Shown here: positions 1 through 11,827 of the stretch, piece after piece
Position numbering within the stretch: the stretch's first letter is position 1
How the letters are laid out: every line of letters starts with the position of its first letter
DNA from: Aedes albopictus
Lineage: Eukaryota; Arthropoda; Insecta; Diptera; Culicidae
NCBI RefSeq assembly: GCF_035046485.1
Contig: NC_085137.1
Span: 133,180,703-133,244,702, forward strand
Direction: 5' to 3'
Length of the DNA stretch: 64,000 nucleotides
The notes under the pieces: model-generated
Told to the model about the DNA's origin: nothing
The model's input: only the letters and a program-made list of their open reading frames with translations
The model's database searches: none
Position numbers and translations under genes: made by a program

Positions 1-830
1 ATTTCTCAAGAATTCGAAAAAAAAATCAGTAGGCGTTCCTGAAGGAATCTCAGCAGCAATGACTGGAATACAATAAGAAATTCCTAGAGTTATCTTTCAC
101 GAATTCTCTGAAGGATTCATAGCACAAATTTCTGGAAGAATTACAAGAGATTCCCTTGAGGAATCCCAGGAAGAGTTTTCAGAGACACCCCAGCAGGCTT
201 CCCAAATATTTTGAGAAACCTCTTGGAATTCCTCTAGAAATGTCTGATGGGTTCTCCTGGAAATATCCATGGATTTTTCCTAGGATTCTGCCGCAAATTG
301 CTCCGGTCATCCTTTTAGGGATTTTCCCAATGATTCCTCCAATAATTTCTCTCGGAATAACCTTAGAAATTCCTGCACGGATTCATTCATGAACTTCTAC
401 CAGGATTTCTCCAAGTATTCTTGCTGAGAATTCTCAAGCACTTCTAGATGATATTTCTGCAGTTTTTGCTCTTGGGAATCCTCCTGAAGTATTTCTAGCA
501 GGAATTGCTTGAAGAATTCCAGCAACACTTCTTGTAGAATTCCCACCACGAAAGCCTGGAAAAACCAGAGTACCGTTTCAGGACCACAGGATTTCTCAAA
601 GAAATTTGAAGAGGATTTCCAGAATACGAAGATAAATTTTGAGAAAAATCACTAGAGTGGGTGAGTTTGTGAAGAAATTATTTGATAATTTCGAAAGAAA
701 TTCCTGTAGGAATCATATGAAGTAATCTTGGCGGAAACTCAGCACGCATTCTTGAGTAATCTCCATGATGAAGTTTTGGAGGTACCTTTTAAACATCCTT
801 GTAGCAATCACAGAAGGAACTTCTGCAGAA
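1..830. repeat. Degenerate GGAATTCCTG-type interspersed repeat
   Basis: The stretch is built of loosely repeated units around GGAATTCCTG, GAGGAATC and TTTCTAG words spaced roughly 15-30 bp apart, with no coding frame conserved across it. The same word set returns at 1935-2530 and 3775-3985. Repeats of this look are familiar from Aedes introns and intergenic DNA. The short open frame at 156-392 is a by-product of the repeat and is not called as a gene. Confidence 0.6.
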
Positions 831-831
831 A

Positions 832-1926
832 TCACTCATTCATTCGTGTATCCTGAATACCTCTGGGGGTACATAGAGCCAACGTAAAAGATCTCCATCC
901 TGGGCTGCTGGCTTCAGCCTTGACCTGGATGCAGGTCAGGTTCGCCTTCTTTGATTGTCTTTGTTGAGGCTTCGTCGCCACGGGCCCCTGGGTCTGTCTC
1001 GCGATGTCCTGCTGGATTCCAATCCAGCGCTTGCTAGCAGATTTCGTCTCCGTTCTTCCGTGGTGTGTGGTCGACTTCCTCCATTTACGTTCTCGAATTT
1101 CTGTTGATATCGGTATCCAATGACATCGTCGATGGAGCTCAGTACTCGAAATCCAGTTGTGAGGCCACCAGGCCCGAATTGTAAACCGCAGGTATCGGTT
1201 GTTGAAAATCTGTAGCTTTTGTATGGTCTCTGCTGACACGCACCACGTTTCGCTGGCGTACATCAACATAGATTTCACGTTGGAATTGAAAATTCGAGTT
1301 TTGATGCGTTGACTGATCTGATTGGATCTCTATATATTTTGTAGATTCGGAAAAGCAGTCCTAGCCGTCTTGATCCGTGTTGATAGTCAACAATTTGGTC
1401 TTGCTGACGTTGATGGTAGACCCACTGTAGAGGAGCGTTCGGTTTGGTTGTCGAGCTTATTCTGCATGTTAGAGCGTCGTTGGTCTAGTATGCTCCATTG
1501 CAATGGACTGCCAAACTAGCCTACGATTTGGTACACGGTCAATCGCCCCCACCATAATCTTGTCGATTACGATGAGAAACAGTAACGGTGATAGTACCAA
1601 ACTACCCGGATGGGGTCCGACAAAGCTCAGTTATACAGGACTCTGCATGTAAAAGCCTCGTACTGCGCTTCCATGAGGTTGACGATTTAGCGTCTCAGGG
1701 CGCCCCACAGATTTTCGTGGCTTAGACGATCGAAAGCTTTTTTGTACTTAATGAACACCAAAAAGAGGGAGTCTTGAAATTCATTAACCTGCTCCAGTAT
1801 AATACGGAACGTGACAATATAATAAACACAAGATCTTCCGGCACGGAACCCTCTTGCAGCCGCCGGAGAGCCGTGTCTATTTTCTCCTGTATCCGATTCA
1901 GGCACAGAACTTTGAGAACAACACAC
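832..1926 (-). pseudogene. Decayed non-LTR retrotransposon reverse transcriptase
   Basis: Minus-strand frames, broken by stops and shifts, carry recognisable pieces of a non-LTR endonuclease/reverse transcriptase polyprotein. Near 1740 there is the RT block KKAFDR, near 1575 a LSPLLF..IVID block, and at 832-1278 the C-terminal part with MYASETWCVS and RAWWPHNWISSTELHRRC, typical of the end of mosquito non-LTR ORF2 proteins. The order on the minus strand (RT core, then C-terminal tail) is correct, so this is one copy rather than scattered hits. No endonuclease domain or YADD box is visible, and the copy is dead. Confidence 0.75.
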
Positions 1927-1934
1927 AATGGATC

Positions 1935-2530
1935 AATGCATAAATCACGGTAGGTATCCTAGAAGATTTCCTAGAGGAATTCCTGAAGGAACTCTTGGAG
2001 AAATCCGCCGAGGATGTCAAGAGGAACTCTTGGGAAAATGAAGAAATCTTCGGATAAGGCCTAAGGCATTCCTGCTGAAATTCTTGCTGAGATTGCTCCA
2101 GAAGTATGTCCACGTTATCATATACATATCCATTCTGTGATTTCTCCAAGGATTTCTATAGATATTTCCAAAGATTTTTTCACATTTCTCTCTTTAGGAA
2201 TTTCGCTTCAAATACTACTGGAAATCCCTGAAGGAATCACAGCAAGAAATTTTAAAGAAATATTTGGAGGATTCACAGCTGCACCTTTGTAGGAATCTCA
2301 GTTGTAAATACACAAGACAAGGGACTTGCCCTCTCCTTCATCCCGCTTTTCTTAGTATTTATCAAAAAGAATTAATGAAAGAAAAAAAAAAGGCTGCCTA
2401 CGCTAGTGATTGTTGCAAGGGGAATTTTTTCAATAAATTCTGGAGGAGACCTATTATCATGCCAGGTTTTTCTATAATATTCGTTCCATGATTCCACCAG
2501 GAATTTCTCCAAGGACTCATTAAGAAAATC
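1935..2530. repeat. Degenerate GGAATTCCTG-type repeat, second block
   Basis: Same word family as the window start (GAGGAATTCCTGAAGG, GGAATTTC, CTCTTGGAG). It abuts the 5' side of the dead reverse transcriptase. It is AT-rich and interrupted near 2300-2460 by unrelated sequence. Confidence 0.5.
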
Positions 2531-2540
2531 TATTTACGTT

Positions 2541-3770
2541 TTCTCAAGTTGAGATGCAGGCTCTGTTCCACCTGGAGCGTTATTCAAATGATAAAAAAGC
2601 AGAAGGAGGTGTATTTCATAACAAAGAACAACTTTGTAGAACACACGAAAATTACCAAAAATCCCCAGAAGAAGATATAACGAAAAAACTATTTTGAGGG
2701 GTCGTTCACAAAAAACGATACATATCTCTTATAATTAAGCAAATAAGGTAATAGTTTGTTCGTCAAACTTTCCAACAATACATTTTTCTACAACTTTGCA
2801 GAAGACTGCAACACTCTATCTACATTTTTGAAAAAAGTGAATTTCTGTCGCACTATTAGGTGGATTAATCACAAAGGTGAAAATCCCAAAATAAAGAAAT
2901 CAGTATATAGAACAAAATCTTCTAAGACACTATACCGCTAAAGTCAATAATAGAGCTGCAAAAAATGGGTTATGGTTGTGTACCCCAGTATACAGTATGT
3001 GGCAGGTTCCTCCGGAGATTATGTCCGGTGACCACATCCGGTAGTTCCTAAACGGTTAAAAACTGTGTGGAAACAATGTTTGGCTGCAGAGGTATAAGTT
3101 TTAGCGAAAATAGAGTGAGTTCAATAGCGAATCATAATGGAAAACACTCTGTGTACCGAAAAACAGCCCTTTTTATACGAATCTGACCCAGTGACCCACC
3201 GGAATAACTCCGGCCATAGGGACCATTCCGACGTTCTCTGTCCACTTTTACAAACTAGACATATGTACGAGTGCACTGTTAAAAAAATATTCAAATCTGT
3301 TGTGTATACGCTGAACGGCGACATTTTTAGTTCATATGCGCTGACTCAGGCCGATACGGGTTAAGCTTTTGCTGGAAATTGTTGTTGTGACCGCCGGGGC
3401 GAAAATTGATTTTTACCCTATTTAGAAATGTCGCAACTCAATTTGGATTAGTCCATATTGTAGCTCTTAATTAACTTAATTAAAAAACGCAACAGAAAAA
3501 AAATAATTCAAATTTACGTAGCTGCAACTTCGCATGTGCATCAAGCGACGACTTCGATTTAGTAGTGCGACGATAATATTGTGGGATAAAAATTTATCCC
3601 ACTGTTAAGAAAATGCACAGAATGGTAATCAAATGCATTTAATGGATTTAAATGCAAATTTAATGGGCATCTTCGAAGTAAGACGCCCCTTGGTGTATGC
3701 TCACTTGCAGTGTATATGCTGATTGTTTTTTCAGTCACTTCAGTCAAATGCGACAAAAAACGAGACACGG
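2541..3770. other. Intergenic stretch, nothing recognised
   Basis: No long or conserved frame, tRNA or clean terminal inverted repeat was seen. The segment at about 3000-3360 has the look of a dispersed repeat, but I could not define its borders. Confidence 0.4.
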
Positions 3771-3774
3771 CGTA

Positions 3775-3985
3775 CCGTATCACCATGAACCTTGAGGAAA
3801 CTCCTTGAGAAATTCCTACAGTAACTCCTAGATAAATCCCTGAAAGAAATTCCTGGAAGGATCCCAAATGCAACTTTACGGGAAATCTCTAAAGGAATTA
3901 AACCCTGAAGGAAATCCTTGAGGAATCCATGTATGGAAAAAGTCCAACACGATTCACGAAACAAACTCCTGGAGGAATTCCCATG
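3775..3985. repeat. Degenerate GGAATTCCTG-type repeat, third block
   Basis: Short block of the same repeat family (GAGGAAACTCC, GAAATTCCTGGAAGG, GGAGGAATTCC). Open frames over it on the minus strand simply read the repeat. Confidence 0.5.
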
Positions 3986-4118
3986 GGAAACAGCAATAAA
4001 TGATTAACAGGCGAAGCTCGGAGACCAACAAATCACTGGTCGGATCACCCGTCGAATCCGATAATGACAGATATGGGGAACGAACTTTATCAATCTAAAT
4101 TGACTTACGTCGACTCAC

Positions 4119-4740
4119 CTCCAGGCCTCCGGTGAAGAAATCCAGTCCACTCGCCTTTCGCTTGATCCGGGCGTACGATCCGATGGCCGGATCCGTTATG
4201 AAGTCGTATCGGACCCTAATCCAGCTAATGAACTGTGCGATGGTATCTTCCGGTGCGATCCGTTTCACTTCGTGGAGGTACCATCCGGGGACGGCCGGGA
4301 AATCGTGATGCTCGTTGTGATGCAGTTGAGGGGTCGTAATAGGAGTACGTTTCGAATCCGTAGTAGAAGTACGTGAACGTGCATTCCGAACATGATAGTG
4401 CTCCGCGACCGGATGGAATTCCATGGCCAGGAGAGATGGAACCCACCACCTTTGGATAACGAATCATGCCCGATCCGCTTCTTGAATTCAGGATTACTTT
4501 CCCACAACGAATTTCGTCCGGCAGGAGTGTAGTTCCTCGGTGTAAGTCCACCGAACTAAATCGGGATGTCGCTGTACACTTTTGGGTAGGAAAAAAACAA
4601 AACTGCTGTCGAACACCTCGTCGCTGACTACCGAACCAATCGACACCTGCGAGAGGCTCGCAGCGACACTGAATTGGTTATTTTTCACCAGAACGACGGC
4701 TGGTTGCTGCCCGCTGCGGCGGTGGGGAGAACTATTGCAC
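4119..4740 (-). pseudogene. Decayed exon of an unrecognised gene
   Basis: On the minus strand a TTTTAG acceptor (4741-4746) opens a 622-bp block that ends in a good donor, CTGGAG|GTGAGT, at 4119/4118. Protein-like sequence occurs in all three frames in turn: one at 4494-4688 (FSVAASLSQVSIGSVV), one around 4270-4550, and one at 4119-4330 containing FISWIRVRYDFITDPAIGSY. This fits a coding exon broken by at least two indels. Base composition is more GC-rich than its surroundings. I do not recognise the family. It could be a captured gene fragment or the remains of a local gene. Confidence 0.4.
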
Positions 4741-4746
4741 CTAAAA

Positions 4747-5920
4747 TGGTTAGAATAACGAAATTAATTGCTATTTATGTAATAAAATAATAATTTTACC
4801 TCAGATTTTTGCTTCCACGTTGCCGTTCCAAGTTCCAAAGTTTTTTTTTAATTTTTTTTTTGGTTACGATTTGACAGATAGGTAAACACGAATCCATGTA
4901 TATTCACGAAGCCATGTATAGGCAAACAAAGATCAACCAATAGGGCACTGCATGAAATTCTCCCCTTCTCTTTCACTCTTACAGAAATTTTGTAAACAAC
5001 AAGGCCAAGAAACGTCAAAATCCCATACAAATTCAAAACAATGCAGTCCCCTATATCGAGGTAGAAGTTATCGGTCGAAAAAATGTATGGGAATTTGAAC
5101 ATTTTTCCAAATATTTCAAATATTTCGAAGTTTTGATAAAAAATATTTGGTACCGTAGATTGCTATTATTATAGCCTACATCCTGTACCAAATATTTTTT
5201 CCGATAAAATGTTTAATGAGTCAAGAAACTGTTTTTTATTAATTTCTCCATACATTTTAAAAGTGAAAAACTCCTGCTCACTAGCGCCATCTGTTGCATT
5301 TTTTGCAAAAGCGGGTAATCCATTGTCATTGAACCGTTTCGCAGACTGTGCGAGATAACAGTAACATAACCAGGGATGAGAAATGTACTGGAAAAAACGA
5401 TTACCGGCTGTACATTTGACATTTTTCCACACGAACATCACAGGCCCAGCCAAACTCAAACTGTTCGAAAAATAAATGTCATAACATTTTTTTTCCAGCA
5501 GCCTTCTTCCTCGAAACGGTTTCCAAGCGCGAGAGCGCCAGTACTCGAACACAACGACGACAAAAATTTCTGTCTCTCCCGTTTTCGCATTTTTCTGCGT
5601 TTCAAACCGCTTCTAGACAAACTTCTTTACATGCATCACAAAGCTAGGAGTGTGCTCTAGCTATTTGTGCAAATAGATTTAAATTATGTATTAAAACAAG
5701 TGAGTTATTAGCAGTTAAAAATATTTGACCTTTTTTGCAATCACCCGCCTCAGCATGACTGCTCATAAATATTTTCGTGGGGAAGCGAAAACCATCAAGC
5801 GTCTGCTTGACTGCCGTCGGCGCGGCGTCTGATGGTATTGGTGCTGCCGTTGTTTTGTTTTTATTTTACTGCCTGTATCGACGGTAAGCAGAAAAAAGTC
5901 TCATTCTCATGCCTGAACAT
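4747..5920. other. Intergenic stretch, no gene recognised
   Basis: AT-rich sequence with short inverted words (an AAATATTTGGTAC pair near 5145-5195). The longest frame (5169-5552, minus, 127 codons) has no recognisable motif and is not called. Confidence 0.4.
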
Positions 5921-5924
5921 AACC

Positions 5925-6115
5925 ATACCATGTACAGATTTGCTTGTTTGATAAATGGTAATCCGCCAATTTACAGTATGTGGAATAGGCGGTTAAGATT
6001 GGTTACCATAAAAAATCGCTCGTTTTCTCGAACAAATTTTTCGCAATACAATAAAGGATATGGTCAACATACTATCCAGTTTTTCAGACATTTCACTGCA
6101 TTGCAAATGGTTAGA
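5925..6115 (+). repeat. Dispersed repeat, copy 1
   Basis: A ~190-bp block containing CAGTATGTGGAATAGGCGG and ATCGCTCGTTTTCTCGAAC is repeated in inverted orientation at about 46680-46870 with modest divergence. It has no coding content. It is probably the end of a larger mobile element. Confidence 0.6.
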
Positions 6116-6235
6116 AAACAGTTCAACCATAAATATCGAAGAAAACGAATAATGTATGTAGAACTAGTGATTTATAGTTATTCATAGTAGAATAACAGTA
6201 ACCCGTATTGTACTTATTTAGTTTAAGCTGGTTTC

Positions 6236-6365
6236 CCAAGCAACACACATAGTTACAAAACAGTCACGGTAGCGCATGTAAGGATAGAACAGGAGTCATT
6301 GGGACTTACTGCGCAACCCTTACCTACGCTGCCGGGATTGTTTTGTGACCATGTGTGTTACTTGG
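6236..6365. mobile_element. Foldback MITE, CCAAGCAACAC termini
   Basis: The ends CCAAGCAACACACATAGTTA and, on the other strand, CCAAGTAACACACATGGTCA form a long imperfect inverted repeat continuing to ACAAAACA. The element is 130 bp, with a short G/C-rich loop half and no coding capacity. Confidence 0.7.
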
Positions 6366-6728
6366 ATAGCAACAAGACTAGATAATAAAACTAATAAGTT
6401 ATACATATACATTACTATATATTTTCTACAATAAGTGCTTTTGCTAAAATACAATTTGAAACACTTGTAACGATAAAATATGTAACCTATCTGATTATTG
6501 TTTCATGTGAGGAGGCAGTTACTTAAAATAACATACTGGAAAAGACACAATTTTGTATATATTGACTTGAAAATATAAGTGCAATTAAAATCATCTGGTT
6601 ATAACAACTTGATCTAACAAGCCCAGGTTAATCATCATCAACTGATCTTTGATGAAGTAAAAAATATTACTAAAACTGTTGCTAAACCAAAGAAATGGTT
6701 TAATTTGACAAAAAGAAGGATATATTAA

Positions 6729-6850
6729 GCCATATGAATAAAGCTGAGTAAATACTCTTTACTCAGATCTCTGTGAAGATTCACAGAGATTCGCTCTACG
6801 GCTTCACATAGATTTAGTAAAGAGTATTTACTCAACTTTATTCATATGGC
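6729..6850. repeat. Short palindromic foldback
   Basis: GCCATATGAATAAAGCTGAG at the left is matched by its reverse complement ending at 6850. AGTAAATACTCTTTACT pairs inside it, and a second small stem (TCTGTGAAGATTCACAGA) lies near the centre. Probably a tiny MITE. Confidence 0.65.
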
Positions 6851-6860
6851 CTATTAAAAG

Positions 6861-7250
6861 TTGATGCTAAACATTTCGATGAAAGTATCCGCGCCACAAA
6901 CCATTGTTCAATGTAAGCTGTCTCAGAGTAGTACCTATGAAACCATGCAGATCAAATCAAAGCTGGAGCAGCACCACGAGAAATCCTTTGCTGAACTGAT
7001 CACTGTCCGTTTGCGGGAATTGCTTAAATGGAACCCAACTGGCGTGCGAAGGAAGGAATCCATCGACTCGATTAAGATCTACTCGAGATTCGGATGAGTA
7101 CGAAGTGTTGATCGAAGAAGATAACCGCAGCAGTGCACAAATAATGGATGGCAAGCTGGATGGCGAGAAACAGAAATTGCGCAGCGCTGGTGCAAAGTAC
7201 AACGTCCAATTTCTCCGTCTGCTACTGCAGTTGCTAATGCTGAAGCAGGT
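6861..7250 (+). pseudogene. Gene-like fragment, unrecognised
   Basis: The frame at 6861-7097 (KLEQHHEKSFAELITVRLR..) is followed after a frame change by a second charged stretch (VLIEEDNRSSAQIMDGKLDG, 7105-7250). The composition is more coding-like than the flanks, but there is no domain I recognise and no single open frame. Treat it as a candidate decayed exon only. Confidence 0.25.
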
Positions 7251-7257
7251 TAACAGG

Positions 7258-7743
7258 CACTCCTAGCTCCTAGTAGAATCCTTTCCAAGACTAACTCCCA
7301 CTTAGTTTCTGGAACTGCTGCCAATGGATTCTGCTTCGACTTTTCTTCTGCTGGTTTCTGCGACATTTCCCAATCTCCAGCCGTCCTTATGTCCGTCCAT
7401 ATCATCCTTGTCCAGTCCAGTCCGCCTTGGGCATGTGCCGGAACTGTGTCAGGGTTTCTCCTCAGCAATCGTCTGGAGCAATAAAGTTTGACCAGGTGTC
7501 TGTAAGCAAATACCACTGAAATAGGTAAAAATCAATGAAAAATAAAAAAAACTCACCTTCTAGATCCGCTTTTTCGGATCGAGTCTGGGTTTAGCTACCG
7601 CAACAAGAAAAATAATTATCCCCGATGGATTGCTGGTTTTCCTCTCCCACAAACGGGTTGATGAAATCGATCCAGCATTCTGGATGTTCCGGGCTAGGTT
7701 CCGGGTTCCTGGGAATAATTCACTGGCTGCGCTGGCTGCCAAG
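7258..7743 (-). pseudogene. Possible spliced gene fragment, unrecognised
   Basis: On the minus strand TTTGCAG at 7744-7750 precedes protein-like sequence (WIDFINPFVGEENQQSIGDN in one frame). A GAAG|GTGAGT donor follows at 7557/7556, and a TTTCAG acceptor opens the next block at 7515. In-frame stops are present. The implied intron is only 41 bp, shorter than usual mosquito introns, which lowers confidence that it is ever spliced. It looks like a captured or decayed gene piece. Confidence 0.3.
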
Positions 7744-8074
7744 CTGCAAACACAACACGAAAATATTTCCAGTTTGAATACTTTTTAATGTTTTCTATTT
7801 TGCCGCTTTTGTCGAGACCGGGTGAAGAAAACTCGCTTAACATTTTAAAAAGGCTTATTTACAAAATGTATAATAACAAAAAAATATCAAATAAATTTAG
7901 ACATTTTCATTCAGTATTGGTTGTTAATAAAAAGTTTAACTAAATATATTGACAGAAATAAAGTTGTTTATATTAAATACTATAAAATTTGAACTTGAAA
8001 TGTTTAAAAAAAAAAACGTTGCGCTCGTGAGAGCAACGCTTATAAAGTATTACGCGAGAAATATGAAGCAGCAA

Positions 8075-8681
8075 CAGAGCGTTCATGATTAACAAAAATT
8101 TTAATCATGATAAATCATTGGTGATTAAAATTCCAATTTTGGTGATTATTGATTATGATTAATGATTAATTTGATTTTTAGGATGATTAAAGATTATGAT
8201 TAACGATTAAAATTGATTTTATCTGTGATTAATGATTATGATTAATGATTAAAAACGGCTCATTGATTAAAAATCATGATTAATCATGATTAATCAATCA
8301 CAAAAAACTGGAAATGATTAAAATATATTTATTGTTCAAAATGTTTTTGAAGTTTCAAAAGTAAAGGGTAACTCTGTCCGGGAGATTTTTGTAAAAAGAA
8401 TTATAAATTATATTATTTGAAACAGCATTTGAACCAATTTAAATTGGATTATATATTTTATATGATGAATCATTTTTGATGATGAATGATTAATGATTGA
8501 TTAATATTTTTTCTTATGATTATGATTACTGATTAATGATTAGATTGCAAAAACAGTGTGATTAAGATTAATGATTAATGATTAAATGAGATTTTTTTGT
8601 GATTATGATTAATGATTTTGATTAATCTTAATCATTAATCATTAATCATGATTAAATTTATGATTAATCATTAACGCTCTG
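8075..8681. mobile_element. hAT-type MITE rich in GATTAAT
   Basis: The 607-bp element is bounded by CAGAGCGTT..AACGCTCTG and flanked by an 8-bp target-site duplication AGCAGCAA (8067-8074 and 8682-8689), the hAT signature. The interior consists almost wholly of degenerate (T)GATTAATGATTA words on both strands, giving extensive self-complementarity. It has no coding capacity, so it would depend on a hAT transposase supplied elsewhere. Confidence 0.85.
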
Positions 8682-8689
8682 AGCAGCAA

Positions 8690-9393
8690 GCAGCGGATTT
8701 TATCAACGATGTCGCTTACGAATACAAATGCGTGTAATTATTTAGCAAACTGTTGCACAATTGTCATATATAGTGAAACGTATAAGTGTTAGTGTGTTGT
8801 GCTTGGTAGATTTGATATAAGGTGAACTTATTTTGCCACCATTAAATACAAATTTCCATTTTCATACTGTTAAAAAATAAGTGGACACTATGATATATTG
8901 TCACTGAACGACATGTGTCTGTCATAGTGTTATTTATTGTCGCCAGCTTTCGATTTAACACTGTTCAACATTAAATAAACCCTTTGAGAAGATGTGACCT
9001 TATCTGTTGGAAGCCGTTAACTGTTTGAAATGTATGGCATACTGTATTTTGCTATGCACCGGGCAATCTGTACGTTATAATTTTTTTCACAAGTGTCGGA
9101 TCACTTTGCGGTCTTCGGTAAAGTTTTTTAGCATGTCCTAGGCTATACTTCAACGTCATTAGTTAGATCGTTTTAGACGAAAAATTTCAATTTATGAGAA
9201 AAATGCAAAAAAGCACGTTTTCCCATACTAAATTCCATACAAATTTCAATCGTAATGCGGAATACGGGGAAGCTACCAATCGCTCCCAAATTTTGCACAG
9301 TGGTTTTGGACGCTAAAAGGAATCGTAAAAGCTTTGTTCCGAAAAATCGGCTTTGTTGACCCAGTCTAATATATATCATTTTTATTACTTGTG
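8690..9393. other. Intergenic stretch, nothing recognised
   Basis: AT-rich DNA. A small inverted pair (GACACTATGA / TCATAGTGTT) occurs near 8882-8930. No frame of interest. Confidence 0.4.
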
Positions 9394-9520
9394 GATTTAC
9401 GGTAATCTGAACAGCGTCTTTCCGGGTTGACCTACATTCGTATTTCTTTAATCGCACGCTACATACCTAGCCCGCCATATCTCTTGGATCTGCAGTTCTT
9501 AGGACATCTGGTTTACCACT
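9394..9520 (+). repeat. 127-bp repeat, left member of an inverted pair
   Basis: This block (GATTTACGGTAATCTG to CTGGTTTACCACT) recurs in reverse orientation at 14470-14596 with few differences. The two copies lie on either side of the TM9SF2 exon 2-4 cluster. Confidence 0.75.
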
Positions 9521-11606
9521 GATTCAAACATTTTATTGACTTTAAATTGATGTTTCAACTTATTCACTTTTTTCTCTTTCCTTTTCTTTGCATCAAAAAT
9601 GTCACAAACATCCACAAGACAAAGCACGGAAAAAATCAAAAACTGAATAAATAATTAAAAATGCACGGAAAAATAATGTTTCGGAAAAGTGAATGGTTCA
9701 AACGTATATTAAGAAAAACAGTACATATAATGTATTGTTACATAAAAATCGATTGTAAATGTATAGTAGCTATTGTCGTCGCGGTTGAAACCCGAAGTTT
9801 CCCCACACCCGACAATTGAATTTTCTCAAAATCTATACATGAAACCTAACGTCGGACAGTGCGCTGGATAGCGGACCTGGCCCTCTATCCAGCGCACTGT
9901 GCCCGACGTACGTCCGACACACGGTTTAGGAGAAAAATCGATTTTCGCGTGTCAAAAATTCCGATTTTCAACTGCACGAACAATACAATGTGCAAAGCTT
10001 TTAGCGAACCATTTCATTACAATAGACTTTATTGTAGCTGGTACACTGTATGGTACAGGAATGGTTTTCACCAAACACCCTATGGTTAGTTTTTACCCGG
10101 GTACCGCAAGCCGTCTTTCAGTGTTGGCTTGTTTGAGGCTGTAAGGACGGTGGCCTCTGAAATCTACACCTTGATCTACACTGGTAAAACCACAGCGCGA
10201 GAGTTGTCCTCGAGGACAACTGAATGTTTCGGATAACACTGACTGCCCCAATTGGCACAACAGTCCCATGTGAATAGGAAACCAAGCAAACATGGACTGT
10301 TATGCGAATAGGGACAGTGCAGTGCTGTTTAAAAAAGTTGTTTTAAAAAACACTGAATTAAAATGAAGGATTGTAATTAAATGACGAACTCAGTTATTAT
10401 TTATAAGTTACCGTAAATTTATTGATTTTAACGTTTTTCTTTGAAATAATCAAATTAGTCAGCATCCTAGAGTAATAGTCTTATTTGACTACACCGTTAT
10501 CTTTTTGATGTTTTTGTATCATCCATTAAACGTATAAGGAAATCCAATAAGGAAAATCGATCATGGGTTCCTACATTTCTTAATTTTTTGTGCCAAATTT
10601 ACGCCCAAAACAACGAACCACTGCACAAAAGTCTTGATAAATTTGTTAATTACGACAATAAAGTATGTTATTTTTTTTCTGCAAATTTCAGCCAAATCGT
10701 GCAACTTCAATCTTAGTGTGGGAACCTTAAAAATATGTTTTGTTGACGAAATTTTAGACGACGTATGCCCAGGAACCGACGCGAAACGTCTCAACTGTAC
10801 AATTTGCGGGTAATTTTTCCCCAAAATTAGTGGGATTTATTTTTCTGCAAGCGGGCTAATCGTTGCAAAGCAAATGCTTTTGAGACGAATTCTGTAAATT
10901 GTTTTCTCCCATTAATACTTCCTTCTTTAAGTTATTCCATCCAATTACAAGTATAATACATACCTAACAGATACTATTTTACGGCTACTACAGTTTTATT
11001 AGTGTTTTCGTGTTATCTTTCCTGTACTCTTAGCAGGGTTAAATAATTAAACAGAAAAGAAGGCATTCAATCTTTTGATATTATACTACTAAAAGTAATC
11101 ACACACACATCCCTTGTAGCCGATTTCAGAGTTGTATTCAGGTTCCACTGGCCTGTAGTTGAATAAAAAGTGGCGTTAAAGCCAAGTTAAAACCTGAATT
11201 GTTACTTGGGATGTTCTCTTTCGATCCATCTTTGTGTTTTCTTTGTGTTCTTTTTGCTTTGCGCACACCCATTACTAAACCATTTTTTGTCTTGCTCTCT
11301 TCTCTTGCTCGAATATTTGCATTAATTTTTTTTATTTTTGGAAGGTGCTTCTGTTATCACGATTTTCCTGTTCTAAGAAGAAAATTATCGGGACTTTATT
11401 TTTGGGTATATTACTTTTTTACTTCGTCAACCTATGTTGCCTTAAAATCAATCAATTAAGTGCATCGCTTCATTCTTTCGCAATCAGTTTTTCGTCGCTA
11501 GTAATGTGCTTCAGTTTTTTTTGTTCAAATAATAATCTTATCGTCTAGACGTACGCTTTAAACTATCTCAAAAATAGAGAATAAAGTATGTTATAAAACA
11601 TGATTC
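9521..11606. other. Intergenic stretch downstream of TM9SF2
   Basis: No gene seen. It contains the hairpin at 9857-9899, a small palindrome AGTTGTCCTCGAGGACAACT near 10201-10220, and a minus-strand AATAAA (11395-11400 on plus as TTTATT) that could serve the TM9SF2 3' UTR about 430 bp after its stop. Confidence 0.4.
9857..9899. repeat. Perfect 15-bp stem hairpin
   Basis: CAGTGCGCTGGATAG (9857-9871) and CTATCCAGCGCACTG (9885-9899) form a perfect 15-bp stem with a 13-nt loop. The flanking GTCGG and CCGAC words extend it imperfectly. It may be a cruciform-prone site or an element end. Confidence 0.7.
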
Positions 11607-11730
11607 ACTTGGAATCCGGAAGCTTGCGTGATGCTGTAATTTCTGCTACATCTTCCTTTCAAGATTTTTTAAAAATCTTTAGTTCATTAGTGCATATATC
11701 AAGCTTCAAACATTATTCCGGATTCCAAGT
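11607..11730. repeat. Small inverted repeat in the TM9SF2 3' flank
   Basis: ACTTGGAATCCGGA (11607-11620) is matched by TCCGGATTCCAAGT (11717-11730), with CAAGCTT words inside each arm. It is a 124-bp foldback about 100 bp downstream of the TM9SF2 stop, likely within its 3' UTR or a MITE remnant. Confidence 0.55.
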
Positions 11731-11827
11731 AGATCAAACTTTAGAGGGGAGGAATTTCACGAAAGGGCTCTGCTGATTGACTGCACATATTCCTGGTCCT
11801 GCCTGGCTGTTTTGGAAAGATTCAACC

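Noticed and set aside
5169..5552. 127-codon minus-strand frame
   Set aside because: No motif, AT-rich repeat-like sequence, and no splice or conservation evidence.
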